From: Beta vulgaris subsp. vulgaris
Taxonomy: Eukaryota; Streptophyta; Magnoliopsida; Caryophyllales; Amaranthaceae
NCBI RefSeq assembly: GCF_026745355.1
Contig: NC_079203.1
Span: 6,111,352-6,175,351 of the forward strand
Length of the DNA: 64,000 nucleotides
Reading direction: 5' to 3'
Below, in pieces: positions 33,770-44,575 of the stretch (position 1 is its first letter; each line of letters starts with the position of its first letter). The notes beneath the pieces were generated by a model that searched no databases, was not told the origin of the DNA, and was given only the letters and a program-made list of their open reading frames with translations. The position numbers and the translations under genes were made by a program.

Positions 33770-34559
33770 CATCTTCCAACAACCCAATACCATATTTACC
33801 CGCTTCGAGGGTAATTCTCTCCTTCATAGTCCAGTGTTGAATCAAAGGTAAAGATTTAGGAGAAAGAAGATCTTGAAATTTCAATCTTTGTACATAACAA
33901 ATCTGAAGCAACAGTACACAACCACCAATATACCTCTTGCCGTCTTCATACTTCTGCATACGTGTTGCTAAGTCATCCAACACATATGAACACCAATCAT
34001 ACTCCTTAATTCTACCAACATCAATCAATGCACGCACGATTTTAAAATCTGCCTGAGTGTTTAATGAAGGTGCTAGCAATGTAACAATTTCAAACATTAC
34101 AAAACACCGCTTAAAATCATCATTTCCACTAAGAAAATCATCATCCATTTCCATTAGCATCCTCATTGATGCTGGCGTAACAATCCCAGATGAATGAGCA
34201 TAGTTTTCCACCCAAAAACTCTTCAATTTTATATCATCATCTCTCAAAAACTCTTCAATATTATATCATCATCTCTTTTAGATATTAGAATTTTAAATTT
34301 CCCCATCGAAATTCAAAAGACACCAGCAACATCGGCAGGTTTCAACTGAACTCGATGATTACCTATCATCAAAACCTTATCCTTCGGGCAGAAATTACGG
34401 CACAACACACGTATCATATCCCTAGGAAATTCCTCTAGCTTCAGTTTAAACAAACTACCAAAACCAATACTGCATACGACCTCCTTTTGTCCAGTCGAAA
34501 GTTTCTTGAAAAGATCAATAAGCGTTGCCGGCCGACATCTTACAATAGTCTCCTTTTTC
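33770..34559 (-). pseudogene. Right-arm gene, terminal exon
   Basis: An inverted copy of 32990-33750 that keeps the reading frame across the first ~80 codons where the left arm has a 4-bp insertion (RDMIRVLCRNFCPKDKVLM is continuous). It then meets an in-frame stop after VQLKPADVAGVF and an insertion near 34230-34300 containing duplicated CTCAAAAACTCTTCAAT words. It continues open to the centre (SGIVTPASMRML...). The product is unknown. Confidence 0.55.
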
Positions 34560-34747
34560 CTAAAATCAATAAACATTTTAGTTAGAATAACTAACAAGAA
34601 CAACAACACTTCCTAAACATACATATCAGAAACACAAAACTAACACCTATATTAGCATTTGAAAATAAATAACAGTCAACATTCAATAGAGTAACCACCA
34701 AAATTCAATAAAATCAGAAGGGCATTTCTATAAATTGCATTCATTTT

Positions 34748-35220
34748 TATAATTCCTGTCAACCAAGCAGCCATGTTCTGCTCTGCTTCATCACCTCCAT
34801 GAGATTTTCCTCCTTTACCCATTATTTTGTTTTCTCTCTCTCTCTCTCTCTTTCTTTCTCTGGTTTTTCTCTTGGTATGTTTATCTTAACTCATGAGATG
34901 AGCAGAGTTTTATACTTTAGAAAATTGACAACTTTGATATTGCAAATTCTAGAGGTTTTCTAATTGTTTCCTCTTTATTAGTATGATTGAGCACTACTGG
35001 TTGCTCGCTTTGTAGAATCCAACAAGGTTTATGGATCTTTCTTAAAGATGTAATGACAACTCCCTACTAAGTTCCTTTCATTATCCCATTTGTGGCAAGA
35101 GTAAATCATATTCCTATGCAGCCCTATAATTATGCCAAATCCAGTCACATGTGGCGCCTAGTAGGTATTTTCAATGTCTACACACTCATTAAGATAATTC
35201 AGTTCTTAAATGAAATTATA
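34748..35220 (-). pseudogene. Captured sorbitol dehydrogenase promoter/first codons, inverted copy
   Basis: The minus-strand ATG at 34822-34820 opens the same MGKGGKSHGG...NMAAWL peptide as 32727. The TATAAAA (34914-34908) and GA-rich leader are conserved. A few substitutions and small indels distinguish the two copies. The fragment has the same borders against minisatellite and element sequence as in the left arm, so capture predates formation of the palindrome. Confidence 0.7.
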
Positions 35221-35221
35221 T

Positions 35222-35700
35222 TTTGTGCAAGGAGTTACTTTTACACTTAGGAAGAGGTTACTTTACACTTAGGAAGGGGTTACTTTGCACTTATGCAAGG
35301 GTTATTATTGTTATTTGCTAGGAGTTACTTTATATATTTGATGCAAGGGGTTACATTTACACTTATGATGGGGTAACTTTATAAAATCAAAGGCTTAGTT
35401 TCGAATTTGTACAAGGCTTACTTTACACTTATGTAGGGGTTACACTATAGTTTTGATGGGGTTACTTTACATTTTATATAAAAGGTTACCTATTTCATAT
35501 CTTGTGCTAGGGGTTACATTTAGAATTATAATGTGGTTACTTGATATTTATCTAGAGATTACTTTAGGCTTTGTGTAAGGACTTACTTTACACTCATGCA
35601 TTGGTTACTTTACAGTTATACATGAGTTACTTTATATTAATTGATGGCTTACTTTAGAGTTTATACAAAGGATTACTTTATACTTATGTAGGGGACTCAT
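35222..35700 (-). repeat. Minisatellite block, right arm (inner)
   Basis: Inverse of block 2 (31835-32330); units read TTACTTTACACTTATG... on the plus strand. Confidence 0.8.
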
Positions 35701-35934
35701 AGTAGTGAGCCAACTTCCCAAGCCAAAAGGTATACATAAACCTAAATCTAAAGAGATATTATTAGGACCGTTATGATGTGCTTCACTTTAAAACCCTCTT
35801 CAAGAAGACTCTAACAACACAAAAAAATCATCTCTCATAAATCAGTAAAGTAACTACAGCATGTAAGAATAGTAACCCCTTTAACAGAAAAGTAATTTAT
35901 AATAAACAATAGTGAACAGGAAAAAAACACATAC

Positions 35935-36081
35935 CCAGCTGGCTTCGAAGGAGTACTTTTAGAAACCTGACATCTTTTATGAGGATTGTACTCCTCTTCA
36001 GCTTCCTTCTCAAGGATCGTAGGAACATTTTTCCCAACAAACTCATCTTCTATATTACCTTCACGATTAGTCTCCTTTTTC
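35935..36081 (-). CDS. Right-arm gene, short exon 4b
   Basis: Minus-strand exon between TTTTAG and GGGTATG encoding REGNIEDEFVGKNVP and EAEEEYNPHKRCQ. Same internal deletion as 31451-31597. Confidence 0.5.
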
Positions 36082-36404
36082 CTAAAATCAATAAACATTT
36101 TAGTTAGAATAACTAACAAAAACAATAACACGTCCTAAACATACATATCAGAAAAATAAAACTAACACTTATATTAGCATTTGAAAATAAATAACAGTCT
36201 ATATTCATTGAAGTAACCACCAAAATTTAATAAAGTAGAAAGGCATTGCATTCATTTGTGATATAGTCAGTTTTTATTTGCAATCTTCAAAGTCTTAACA
36301 GCGTAAAAGACTTTAAACCCCTCTTAAAGAAGACTCTAACAACACAAATAAACCATAACTCTCATAAATCAGTAAAGTAATTATAGCATGTAAAGCTTGA
36401 TTTA

Positions 36405-36850
36405 TTACACTTAGGAAGGGGTTACTTTGCACTTATGCAAGGGTTATTATTGTTATTTACTAGGAGTTACTTTATATATTTGGTGCAAGGGGTTACCTTT
36501 ACATTTATGATGGGGTAACTTTATATAAATCAAAGGCTTAGTTTTGAATTTGTACAAGGACTTACTTTACACTTATGTAGGGGTCACACTATAATTTTGA
36601 TGAAGTTACTTTACATTTTATATAAAAGGTTACCTATTTCATATCTTGTGCTAGGGGTTACATTTAGAATTATAATGTGGTTACTTGATATTTATCTAGA
36701 GATTACTTTAGACTTTGTGTAAGGACTTACTTTACACTCATGCATTGATTACTTTACAGTTATACAAGAGTTACGTTATATTAATTGATGGCTTACTATA
36801 GAGTTTATACAAAGGATTACTTTATACTTATGTAGGGGACTCATAGTAGT
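36405..36850 (-). repeat. Minisatellite block, right arm (middle)
   Basis: Part of the extra unit not found in the left arm. Near-duplicate of 35222-35700 and 37550-38010. Confidence 0.8.
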
Positions 36851-37080
36851 AAGCCAACTTCCCAAGCCAAAAGGTATACATAAACCTAAATCTAAAGAGA
36901 TATTATTAGGACCGTTATGATGTGCTTCACTTTAAAACCCTATTCAAGAAGACTCTAACAACACAAAAAAATCATAACTCTCATAAATCAGTAAAGTAAC
37001 TACAACATGTAAGAATAGTAACCCCTTTAACAAAAAAGTAATTTATAATAAACAATAGTGAACAGGAAAAAAACACATAC

Positions 37081-37227
37081 CCAGCTGGCTTCGAAGGAGT
37101 ACTTTTAAAAACCCGACATCTTTTATGAGGATTGGACTCCTCTTCAGCTTCCTCCTCAAGGATCTTAGGAACATCTTTCCCAACAAACTCATCTTCTATA
37201 TTACCTTCACGATTAGTCTCCTTTTTC
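37081..37227 (-). CDS. Right-arm gene, short exon 4a
   Basis: Duplicate of 35935-36081 in an additional tandem unit of about 1146 bp, encoding REGNIEDEFVGKDVP and EAEEESNPHKRCR. Confidence 0.5.
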
Positions 37228-37549
37228 CTAAAATCAATAAACATTTTAGTTAGAATAACTAACAAAAACAATAACACTTCCTAAACATACATATCAGAAA
37301 AATAAAACTAACACTTATATTAGCATTTGAAAATAAATAACAATCTACATCCAATGAAGTAACCACCAAAATTTAATAAAGTAGAAAGGCATTGCATTCA
37401 TTTGTGATATAGTCAGTTTTTATTTGCAATCTTCAAAGTCTTAACAGCGTAAAAGACTTTAAACCCCTCTTCAAGAAGACTCTAACAACACAAATAAACC
37501 ATAACTCTCATAAATCAGTAAAGTAATTACAGCATGTAAGACTTGATTT

Positions 37550-38010
37550 ATTACACTTAGGAAGGGGTTACTTTACACTTAGGAAGGGGTTTTACTTTGC
37601 ACCTACGCAAGGGTTATTATTGTTATTTACTAGGAGTTACTTTATATATTTGGTGCAAGGGGTTACCTTTACACTTATGATGGGGTAAATTTATATAAAT
37701 CAAAGGCTTAGTTTCGAATATGTACAAGGACTTACTTTACACTTATGTAGGGGTTACACTATAGTTTTGATGGGGTTACTTTACATTTTATATAAAAGGT
37801 TACCTATTTTATATCTTGTGTTAGGGGTTACATTTAGATTTATAATGTAGTTACTTGATATCTATCTAGAGATTTTACTTTAGGCTTTGTGTGATGACTT
37901 ACTTTACACACATGCATTGGTTACTTTACAGTTATACAAGAGTTACTTTATATTAATTGATGGCTTACTTTAGAGTTTATACAAAGGGATTACTTTATAC
38001 TTATGTAGGA
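37550..38010 (-). repeat. Minisatellite block, right arm (outer)
   Basis: Inverse of block 1 (28747-28839 plus 30756-31135). It shows the uninterrupted state of the site that the CACTA element and LINE occupy in the left arm. Confidence 0.8.
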
Positions 38011-38253
38011 GACTCATAGTAGTAAGCCACCTTCCCAAGCCAAAGGGTATACGGAAACCTAAATCTAAAGAGATATTATTAGGACCGTTATGATGTGCTT
38101 CACTTTAAAACCCTCTTTAACAAGACTCTAACAACACAAAAAAATCATAACTCTCATAAATCAGTAAAGTAACTACAGCATGTAAGAATAGTAACCCCTT
38201 TAGCATAAAATTAATTTATAATAAACAACAGTGAATAGGGGAAAAACACATAC

Positions 38254-38503
38254 CCAGCTGGCTTCGAAGGAGTACTTTTAGAAACCCGACATCTTTTATA
38301 GGATTGTACTCCTCTTCAGCTTCACCAATAGATTGACTGTTACATGTCCTTAATGGACCTTTGTCCTTCCTGCGAGAGTATTTTTCTTACTCCTAGTTGG
38401 ACGCCTTATTACAAGATCAGCTATATCCTCCTCAAGGATCATAGGAACATCTTTCCCAACAAACTCATCTCTTGTATTACCTTCACGATTAGTCTCCTTT
38501 TTC
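38254..38503 (-). CDS. Right-arm gene, exon 3
   Basis: Inverse of 21574-21825. It encodes REGNTRDEFVGKD and IRRPTRSKKNTLAG, then small indels (one near 38363) break the frame relative to the left copy. Confidence 0.5.
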
Positions 38504-38970
38504 CTAAAATCAATAAACATTTTAGTTAGAATAACTAACAAAACAATAACACTTCCTAAACATTCATATCAGAAAAACAAAACTAACACTTATATTAGCA
38601 TTTGAAAATAAATAACACTCTACATTCAATGAAGTAACCACCAAAATTTAATAACGTAAAAAGGCATTGCATTCATTTGTGATATAGGTCAGTTTTTATT
38701 TGCAATCTTTAAAGTCTTAACAGCGTAAAAGACTTTAAACCCCTTTTCAAGAAGACTCTAACAACACAAAAAAAACCATAACTCTCATAAATCAGTAAAG
38801 TAACTACAATAGTGTAAAAGACTTTAAACCCCTCTTCAAGAAGACTCTAACAACACATAAAAAAACTAACTCTCATAAATCAGTAAAGTAACTACAACAT
38901 GTAAGAATAGTAACCCCTTTAACAGAAAAGTAATTTATAATAAAACACGGTGAACTAAAAAAAAACATAC

Positions 38971-39304
38971 CCAGCTGGCTTCGAAAGAGTACTTTCAGAA
39001 TCCCGACGTCTTTTATGAGGATTGTACTCCTCTTCAGCTTCACTAATAGATTGACTGTTACATGTCCTCAATGGACCTTTATCCCTTCCTGCAAGAGTAT
39101 TCTTCTTACTCCTAGTTGGACGCCTTATTACAAAATCAGCCATATAATCACTAACAGACTCATCTCCTGTATTACCTTCACGATTAGGAACATCTTTCCC
39201 AACAGACTCATCTCCTGTATTACCTTCATGGTTAGGAATATCTTTGCCAACAGACTCATCTCCTGTATTACCTTCACGATTAATAAAGAGATTAAACATT
39301 CTAA
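38971..39304 (-). CDS. Right-arm gene, exon 2 with three 16-residue repeats
   Basis: Inverse of 20772-21105, with the same three REGNTGDESVGKD units, the basic segment and SKPAG. The protein agrees with the left copy except for a few changes near the end (for example DSEST in place of FEST). Confidence 0.55.
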
Positions 39305-40013
39305 CTAGTTTAAGTAAATAATAAAAGTGACCATCAACAACAAAAACAAACTTGGAAACACAAGAAATAATAAGATAGAAAACCAGAACTCTGCGACGAC
39401 TCACGAATCAGCATAGTATCTGATTTGAACATCAACAACTGGACAACTATGACGAATAAGAATTGAATCAACTATTCATTTCACATGCAATAATAAAATC
39501 AACTAGGACCTAGTTTGTTAAAGTGCCAGTGAATCATGTCCGCACACTATTTTCACGGTTTGACCCAACCTTTCAACTAGTTTCTAATCAATCAAATAAC
39601 ATGATTTTTACCACAATTGAAAATGTGTGTGTGAGATGATCATAGTGATCTTTACATTAGCAGCTCTTTCTTACTGGTATTTATGTTACTGATCAATTAA
39701 AACTAAACCTAGAGTTACTAATCACATAACAACATAAGAGACACAAAAAAAAAACGGTTACAAGACTTCAAACCTAGGGTTACTAACAAATCAAACAAAG
39801 GTTACAAATAAATTAGCCAAAACAAAAATAATATCATCAATTTAACTCAAAACCAAAAGTCAATCAACTAAAACTGCAAGTCCACCAACAACAACTATAA
39901 ATTGAAACTCAAAAACTTAAAAAATAGAAAAAAAGAAAAAACAATCTAATCAACAAAATAACCATAATTCCGCAATGAAAACAATGAAAAAAAAAACAAT
40001 TCAAAAAAATTAC

Positions 40014-40115
40014 TTTTGAACACGACCACCATACTAGGACCACAAACGCTGCGACCACCATCACTGCGACCACCATATACCGACGACGACGAGATGTAGT
40101 CTTTACTCTAGCCAT
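40014..40115 (-). CDS. Right-arm gene, exon 1
   Basis: ATG at 40115-40113 gives MARVKTTSRRR as in the left arm, then indels in the GATGGTGGTCG repeat change the frame. The donor reads CAAAA|GTAA, one G shorter than in the left arm. Confidence 0.45.
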
Positions 40116-40357
40116 AATTCCGAAATAATTCGATATTACTAAGAAAGAAAATGAAAACAAACCCTTGATGATGATTGTTTGCAAAGTCCAATTTTGGTTT
40201 AGAAATGGAGGTTAATGAACTGCCAGAAAAAAAAGAAGAAGAAAACAGAGAGAAATGGGCTCAACTGGAAGAGAACAAAAAGAGAGAGAGAAATGGGCTC
40301 AAATTTCTCATTTCTTGCGCTGGGCTCTGCTCTGTTATATCACTAGGCGATTTGGGC

Positions 40358-40364
40358 TTTTATA
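40358..40364 (-). promoter_or_regulatory. TATA box of the right-arm gene
   Basis: Minus-strand TATAAAA, the inverse of 19684-19690, about 245 bp before the exon-1 ATG. Confidence 0.5.
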
Positions 40365-40369
40365 TTAGT

Positions 40370-40399
40370 TGGCCACACCATTAGTTGAAGGTGTGGCCA
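40370..40399. repeat. Terminal hairpin of the right arm
   Basis: TGGCCACACC ... GGTGTGGCCA, the inverse of 19649-19678, with a 10-bp perfect stem. Confidence 0.8.
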
Positions 40400-40420
40400 A
40401 CCTCACATAAAAAGTTTGTG

Positions 40421-41094
40421 AAAATCTTTTAAGTATTTTCTCAAAAGTTCTCAAATTGTTCTCCTAAAAGCAAATTGAGTGAGTTCCTAAAATTAGAGCT
40501 AAGTGTTGTTGTTAAGAAAGTAAAGAGAAGAACTGTGATCAAAGAGGATTATATTTTGGGAATTCAAGTTCGAAGAGGAATTGAGACTAGTTTACTGAGT
40601 ATAGGTTGTAATTGAGGTGTTGCAATTAAACAAAGAGCGAGGTTTTTCCTTCTTGAGACTTTCAAGAAGTTTCCTCATAAAAGTTTCAAGTATTTCTATT
40701 GCTTTCTTGTTTATTTTAGCTTTTCTAAATCATTAAAATAATTTCTTTGACTTTTAAATACTCGACCTTTGAATAAATAAATCATTTGAATACTAAAATA
40801 TATTTAAATATAAATAAATATACATTAAAATAAATTTATAAAATTTATAAATATACGAGGGATCACAGTTAGGGCGACTAGATGATATAGAAACACAAAA
40901 CGGAACACTTTCTATCCGCTTGAATGGAGTTGAAACAAGATTCGAGGGAAAACTTCAAGCCTTTTTGGACACTTTCAATCATTAGTAAGCTAAGGTAATC
41001 TTTCCTTTCCTTTTTTTCTTTTTTTAGTTTAGCTTTCAAATTCTACTTTCCTTTCTGATTTGCTTTAAGCCCTCCCTACCTATCAAACATTGTT
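40421..41094. other. Unassigned AT-rich sequence
   Basis: No coding region was recognised. The style (GGTTGTAATTGAGGTGTTGC, then an AAATAAATATA-rich stretch) could be LTR or UTR debris. The missing MULE domain of the FAR1-like gene does not resume here. Confidence 0.35.
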
Positions 41095-41645
41095 ATCATG
41101 AACTATTACATTCAACTTCTTAGCACAATCAGCACTCTCAAGTTTACAAAATCGAAACATCTGGACTTCTCACTTGTATCGTTCATTACAACAACACTGG
41201 TGATGGAACCAAAAGGGCTAAATTTTTTATCAAGATCCTCATCAGTATGATTTTCAGACAAATTTTTCACATAAACATTAGTAAATTTAGGTGATCCATT
41301 AGTCCCAATTCTTTCTTGACGCCGAACAAAACATCCTACATACAATTGTTTATCATTCAACAACATGTCATTCAAACTATTAATTGCCTTTTGTGCAACT
41401 TCCTCTTGCTCAAACTGAACAAATCCTATCCTGTAGATTGACCATTATTATCAACAGCTACCTTGCACGAAAGTATGGCTGCAAAAGCAGAAAAAATGTC
41501 ATGCAGTGATTTGTTATCGATAGAGGAGTTCGTTTTCTTGATAAACACGTCAGCATACCCACTCTTCAAAAGCTAGTATCCCGATGATAATACATAATCC
41601 GAATAGGTCCGCCATTTACAGGCATAAGATTTAGAAATTCCATGA
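41095..41645 (-). pseudogene. Poly(A)-binding protein fragment (RRM1 end to RRM3)
   Basis: The minus strand encodes the end of RRM1 (MPVNGGPIRIMYYHRD), RRM2 ([20 protein letters not shown] ... [33 protein letters not shown]) and most of RRM3 (KFTNVYVKNLSENHTDEDL ... SRCFDFVNLE). In intact PABPs these RNP motifs bind mRNA poly(A) tails in the cytoplasm. Frameshifts lie between RRM1 and RRM2 (near 41575) and at the start of the RRM2 RNP1 (near 41430). RRM4, the linker and the MLLE domain are missing and no intron is visible. It may be a processed copy or a fragment captured by a transposon, since a CACTA-like end lies 0.3 kb to its right. Confidence 0.8.
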
Positions 41646-41739
41646 TATATGTAGTTGCAATATAATGCTAATGGTTTTTCTTTCATAAAGAGGAGTTGCT
41701 AATTGGTTCCTTTCATAGTTATGAAAATGGTAATTTCCA

Positions 41740-41941
41740 ACGGGGGTTTGCCTGTCATAGGTCTTTATCGTGCGACAAGAATTTTGGCCCTTCGCAAATA
41801 ATTTTGATTTAGCGACGAGAATTTTTCCCGTCACGAATGCCTTTTGCGACAGATTTACTCCCCTTTTATGACGGGGAAAGATCTTTTATAACAGGTTTAC
41901 AAAGAGATTCCCCGTCGTTAATGGTGTGGTTTCTAGGAGTG
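41740..41941. mobile_element. Degenerate CACTA-like right end
   Basis: Repeated GACGGG / CCCGTC / TTTGCGAC words resemble a CACTA subterminal array, and the segment ends GTTTCTAGGAGTG, close to the CACTA consensus TTCTAGTAGTG. No left end was found, so this may be a truncated element that contained the PABP fragment. Confidence 0.42.
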
Positions 41942-42399
41942 GACATGTAGCATAGATATAGATTAACAACTAAAAATATTAGTAGAGTAGATAAGAATAC
42001 TATTTTACAATCGAATGATATGAGCACCAGAGATATTATATATAAAGAGGTATATTAAGCTAAAAATAACAAGTGTCATAATCTCATTCTTAGACAAACT
42101 ATCTTATTATATATTATGATTTTTTAATCACATTTGCTTATATACCTTTGATAATTGAAACCTACCTAAAAGAAAAAGTAAAATAAGCAAACCAATTTTT
42201 TTTACATACTAGTAATTATTTATGCATCTGATGCATGCATTTTTTTAAAGTTTTATGCTTTAGTTTTTAATTTAAATCTAAAGGTCAATATAGTGTTGAT
42301 TAAGTGTTATGAAATCAGATTACGATTCAAATTATCATAATAATACAAACTTTAATTTAGCCCATGATTTATTAACCAACTGATTTGTTCAACACTACC
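41942..42399. other. AT-rich spacer
   Basis: No gene or repeat end was recognised. Confidence 0.5.
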
Positions 42400-42407
42400 T
42401 AGCTAAA

Positions 42408-42990
42408 TAGGGGTGTAAGTTATTTGGTTAAAAACCGAAAACCAAACCAAACCAAACCGAATTAGTAATTTGGTTTGGTTTTTTTTGAAATTCGATTTGG
42501 TTTGGATTCAAAAAAATTATTTTTTCGGTTTTTCGGTTTGGATTGGTTTTGGTTTTGGAAAACCGAAAAAACCAAAAAAACCGAATTATTGTCACTTAAC
42601 ATACGAATTTTGTCTATTATTTTTTTGTGTTTTTTTTTTAATATTAATTACGAAAATACAAAAATATTGTCACTTGAAATACAAATTATCAAAAATTTGG
42701 TTTAAATTCGGTTTGGTTTTTATCTTGGTTTGATTTAATTTCATTTCGGTTTGGTTTGGATTTTGGAATATGAAAAAAAATTGGTTTGTTTTGCTTTGGA
42801 TTTTGAAAGATAAAAAAAATCCGGTTTGGTTTGGTTTGGTTTGGTTTTTGGTTTCATATTTTGGTTTGGTTTGGTTTGGATTGAGTCGAATTTCGATTTG
42901 GATTTGGTTTGGAAATTTCAAAACCGAATTTATTTCGGTTTGGTTTGGTTTTGACCTTAAACCAAACCAAAAACCGAACTTACACCCCTA
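42408..42990. mobile_element. hAT MITE, 583 bp
   Basis: Ends TAGGGGTGTAAGTT and AACTTACACCCCTA with a perfect 8-bp duplication TAGCTAAA (42400-42407 and 42991-42998). The interior is dominated by TTTGGTTTGG repeats and their inverse. The open frames within it are repeat artefacts. Confidence 0.9.
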
Positions 42991-43288
42991 TAGCTAAATC
43001 AAACTTCTCCAAGAATTAGAAACTTAGTACAATAAGACTCGATCAAGACTTCTGTAAATTTAGATAGCCATTTCTATCTTAAATTTTAAAAATGTAACTT
43101 AATAAAGCACAATACTACAAGCATCTATTAGTTTTAATAATTAACCCAACAACTAATAAAATTAACCATAATCCATGTCCAAATTCTTACTCCTCACAGA
43201 ATGACATTATACCCTTAGAACACACAATACTGAATCAAAACCTTGAAATTGATTCTACATAATATCTGAAATTTAACTTGATTACATA

Positions 43289-43604
43289 CTCCCTCCGTTT
43301 CCTAAAGATCTTCCCACTTTCCGTTTAAGGGTGTTTCCAAAAGATCTTCCCACTTTTGCTTTATTCCTTATTTGGCAAAACAAATTTCCCTATTTACCCT
43401 CTCATGTCTATCATATGGTCCACTATTACATTATTAATTCAATTTTACTCCCTTTCTCTCTCCTACTTTAACCCCTTTTTATTTGTTTATTTATCTTAAC
43501 CCCTTTCTCTCTCCTACTTTACTCACACCATGCCCCACACAACTTGATTTTCCTTGGTATCTGTAGGAACAGTTAGTGGGAAGATCTTTAGGAAACGGAG
43601 GGAG
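43289..43604. mobile_element. Stowaway-like MITE, 316 bp
   Basis: Inverted ends CTCCCTCCGTTTCCTAAAGA and TCTTTAGGAAACGGAGGGAG with TA on both sides (43287-43288 and 43605-43606). A tandem copy of AAGATCTTCCCACTTT lies near the left end, and TTTCTCTCTCCTACTTTA occurs twice. Confidence 0.88.
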
Positions 43605-43801
43605 TACTTCCTATAATTTAGATTATCAACCATCCCTTATCACTACATAGCACACAAAAATCCAGAGTTTCACCAAGAAAACATAACTCAAGAGAAGAAC
43701 TAAGAGTATAATCAAGACTTATTCATCAATTTACTTAGCAAATAACAATTTATAATTCAAAAGCCATATATTAACATTAAACATCTCAACCAAACCAAAG
43801 T

Positions 43802-44240
43802 TCAAGAATGAAAACAAAGAGAAAAGAAGGGTGAGCGTGGCACCTCACGACGGGCAAACTCGAGCGATTCGCCACCACAATCGGAGATTCTGGGCTCCAC
43901 GAAGCAACAACGACACCAACAACAACACACAATCACAAACAAGGGGAGATAGAAATACAGAGTACCCATGCACGGTGGCAGCACCAGCAACGCCGCCACA
44001 GAGCAACAGCAGCAGCATGCAACACAGCAGAGGAGAGAGAAAAAGGCAGGGAGCAACACCGCTAGCTTGCGGTGGGAGACGACGAATCTCCGGCGAGCTG
44101 GGAAGCGCCGGCCAAGGCAGGGCTAGTAGCGGAGCAGCAGCAAAGGCAAGAGGAGGAGATAGGAGAAACAGAACGAGAGGAAAGAGAAACTGAGGCCTGA
44201 GGGTTTGGGGTTTCGGGAGAATTAAACCCGAGAGAAAAAT
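43802..44240 (-). other. GC-richer leader-like segment
   Basis: GC content and CT-richness of the minus strand rise sharply, with Cys/Leu- or Ser-rich open frames and no recognisable domain. It resembles the leader patches of the LTRs at 4493 and 52451. It could be part of a minus-strand LTR whose start is TGTAACAATCC at 46916, or a 5' UTR; undecided. Confidence 0.35.
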
Positions 44241-44258
44241 AAAAGCTCGTTTTTTTTA

Positions 44259-44551
44259 GGAAAAATTGACAAGAATAATCCAAACTATCACCGTTTCTCT
44301 CAAAATAATCCCAACTATGGGTTATTCTAGAATAATCTAAACTATGAGGAGTACGTTCTCAAAATAATCCAAACTTTTAATTATCCTATATATAGTAGAC
44401 CCAAAAGGGATCATTGAAGGCAAGAAAAATAAAAGTTTGGATTATTTTGGGAAGGTACCCTAAATAGTTTGGATTATTCTAGAGTAACCCAAAGTTCGGA
44501 TTATTTTGAGCGGACCGGTCATAGTTAGGATTATTTCTGTCAATTTTTCCT
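44259..44551. mobile_element. Foldback MITE with 8-bp duplication
   Basis: Inverted ends GGAAAAATTGACAAGAATAATCC and GGATTATTTCTGTCAATTTTTCC, flanked by TTTTTTTA (44251-44258 and 44552-44559). Long arms contain CAAAATAATCCAAAC words. Mutator- or hAT-derived. Confidence 0.75.
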
Positions 44552-44575
44552 TTTTTTTATTTATTGACCGACTAA

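Larger units (their letters stand above)
33770..40420 (-). repeat. Right arm of giant palindrome
   Basis: An inverted copy of the left arm without the LINE and CACTA insertions. It contains one additional ~1146-bp repeat unit (short exon plus minisatellite plus intron) and some small indels. The outer end is GTTTGTG at 40420, matching CACAAAC at 19629. Confidence 0.88.

Noticed and set aside
33145..33851. Frame reading through the palindrome centre into the opposite arm
   Set aside because: The part after 33750 is antisense of the same exon, so the continuation is not a meaningful protein end.
40421..41094. Search for the missing MULE domain of the FAR1-like gene right of the palindrome
   Set aside because: No frame in this stretch resembles the transposase core, so a simple insertion of the palindrome into the gene is not supported.
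42470..42997. Overlapping open frames on both strands
   Set aside because: Artefacts of TTTGGTTTGG repeats inside a hAT MITE.
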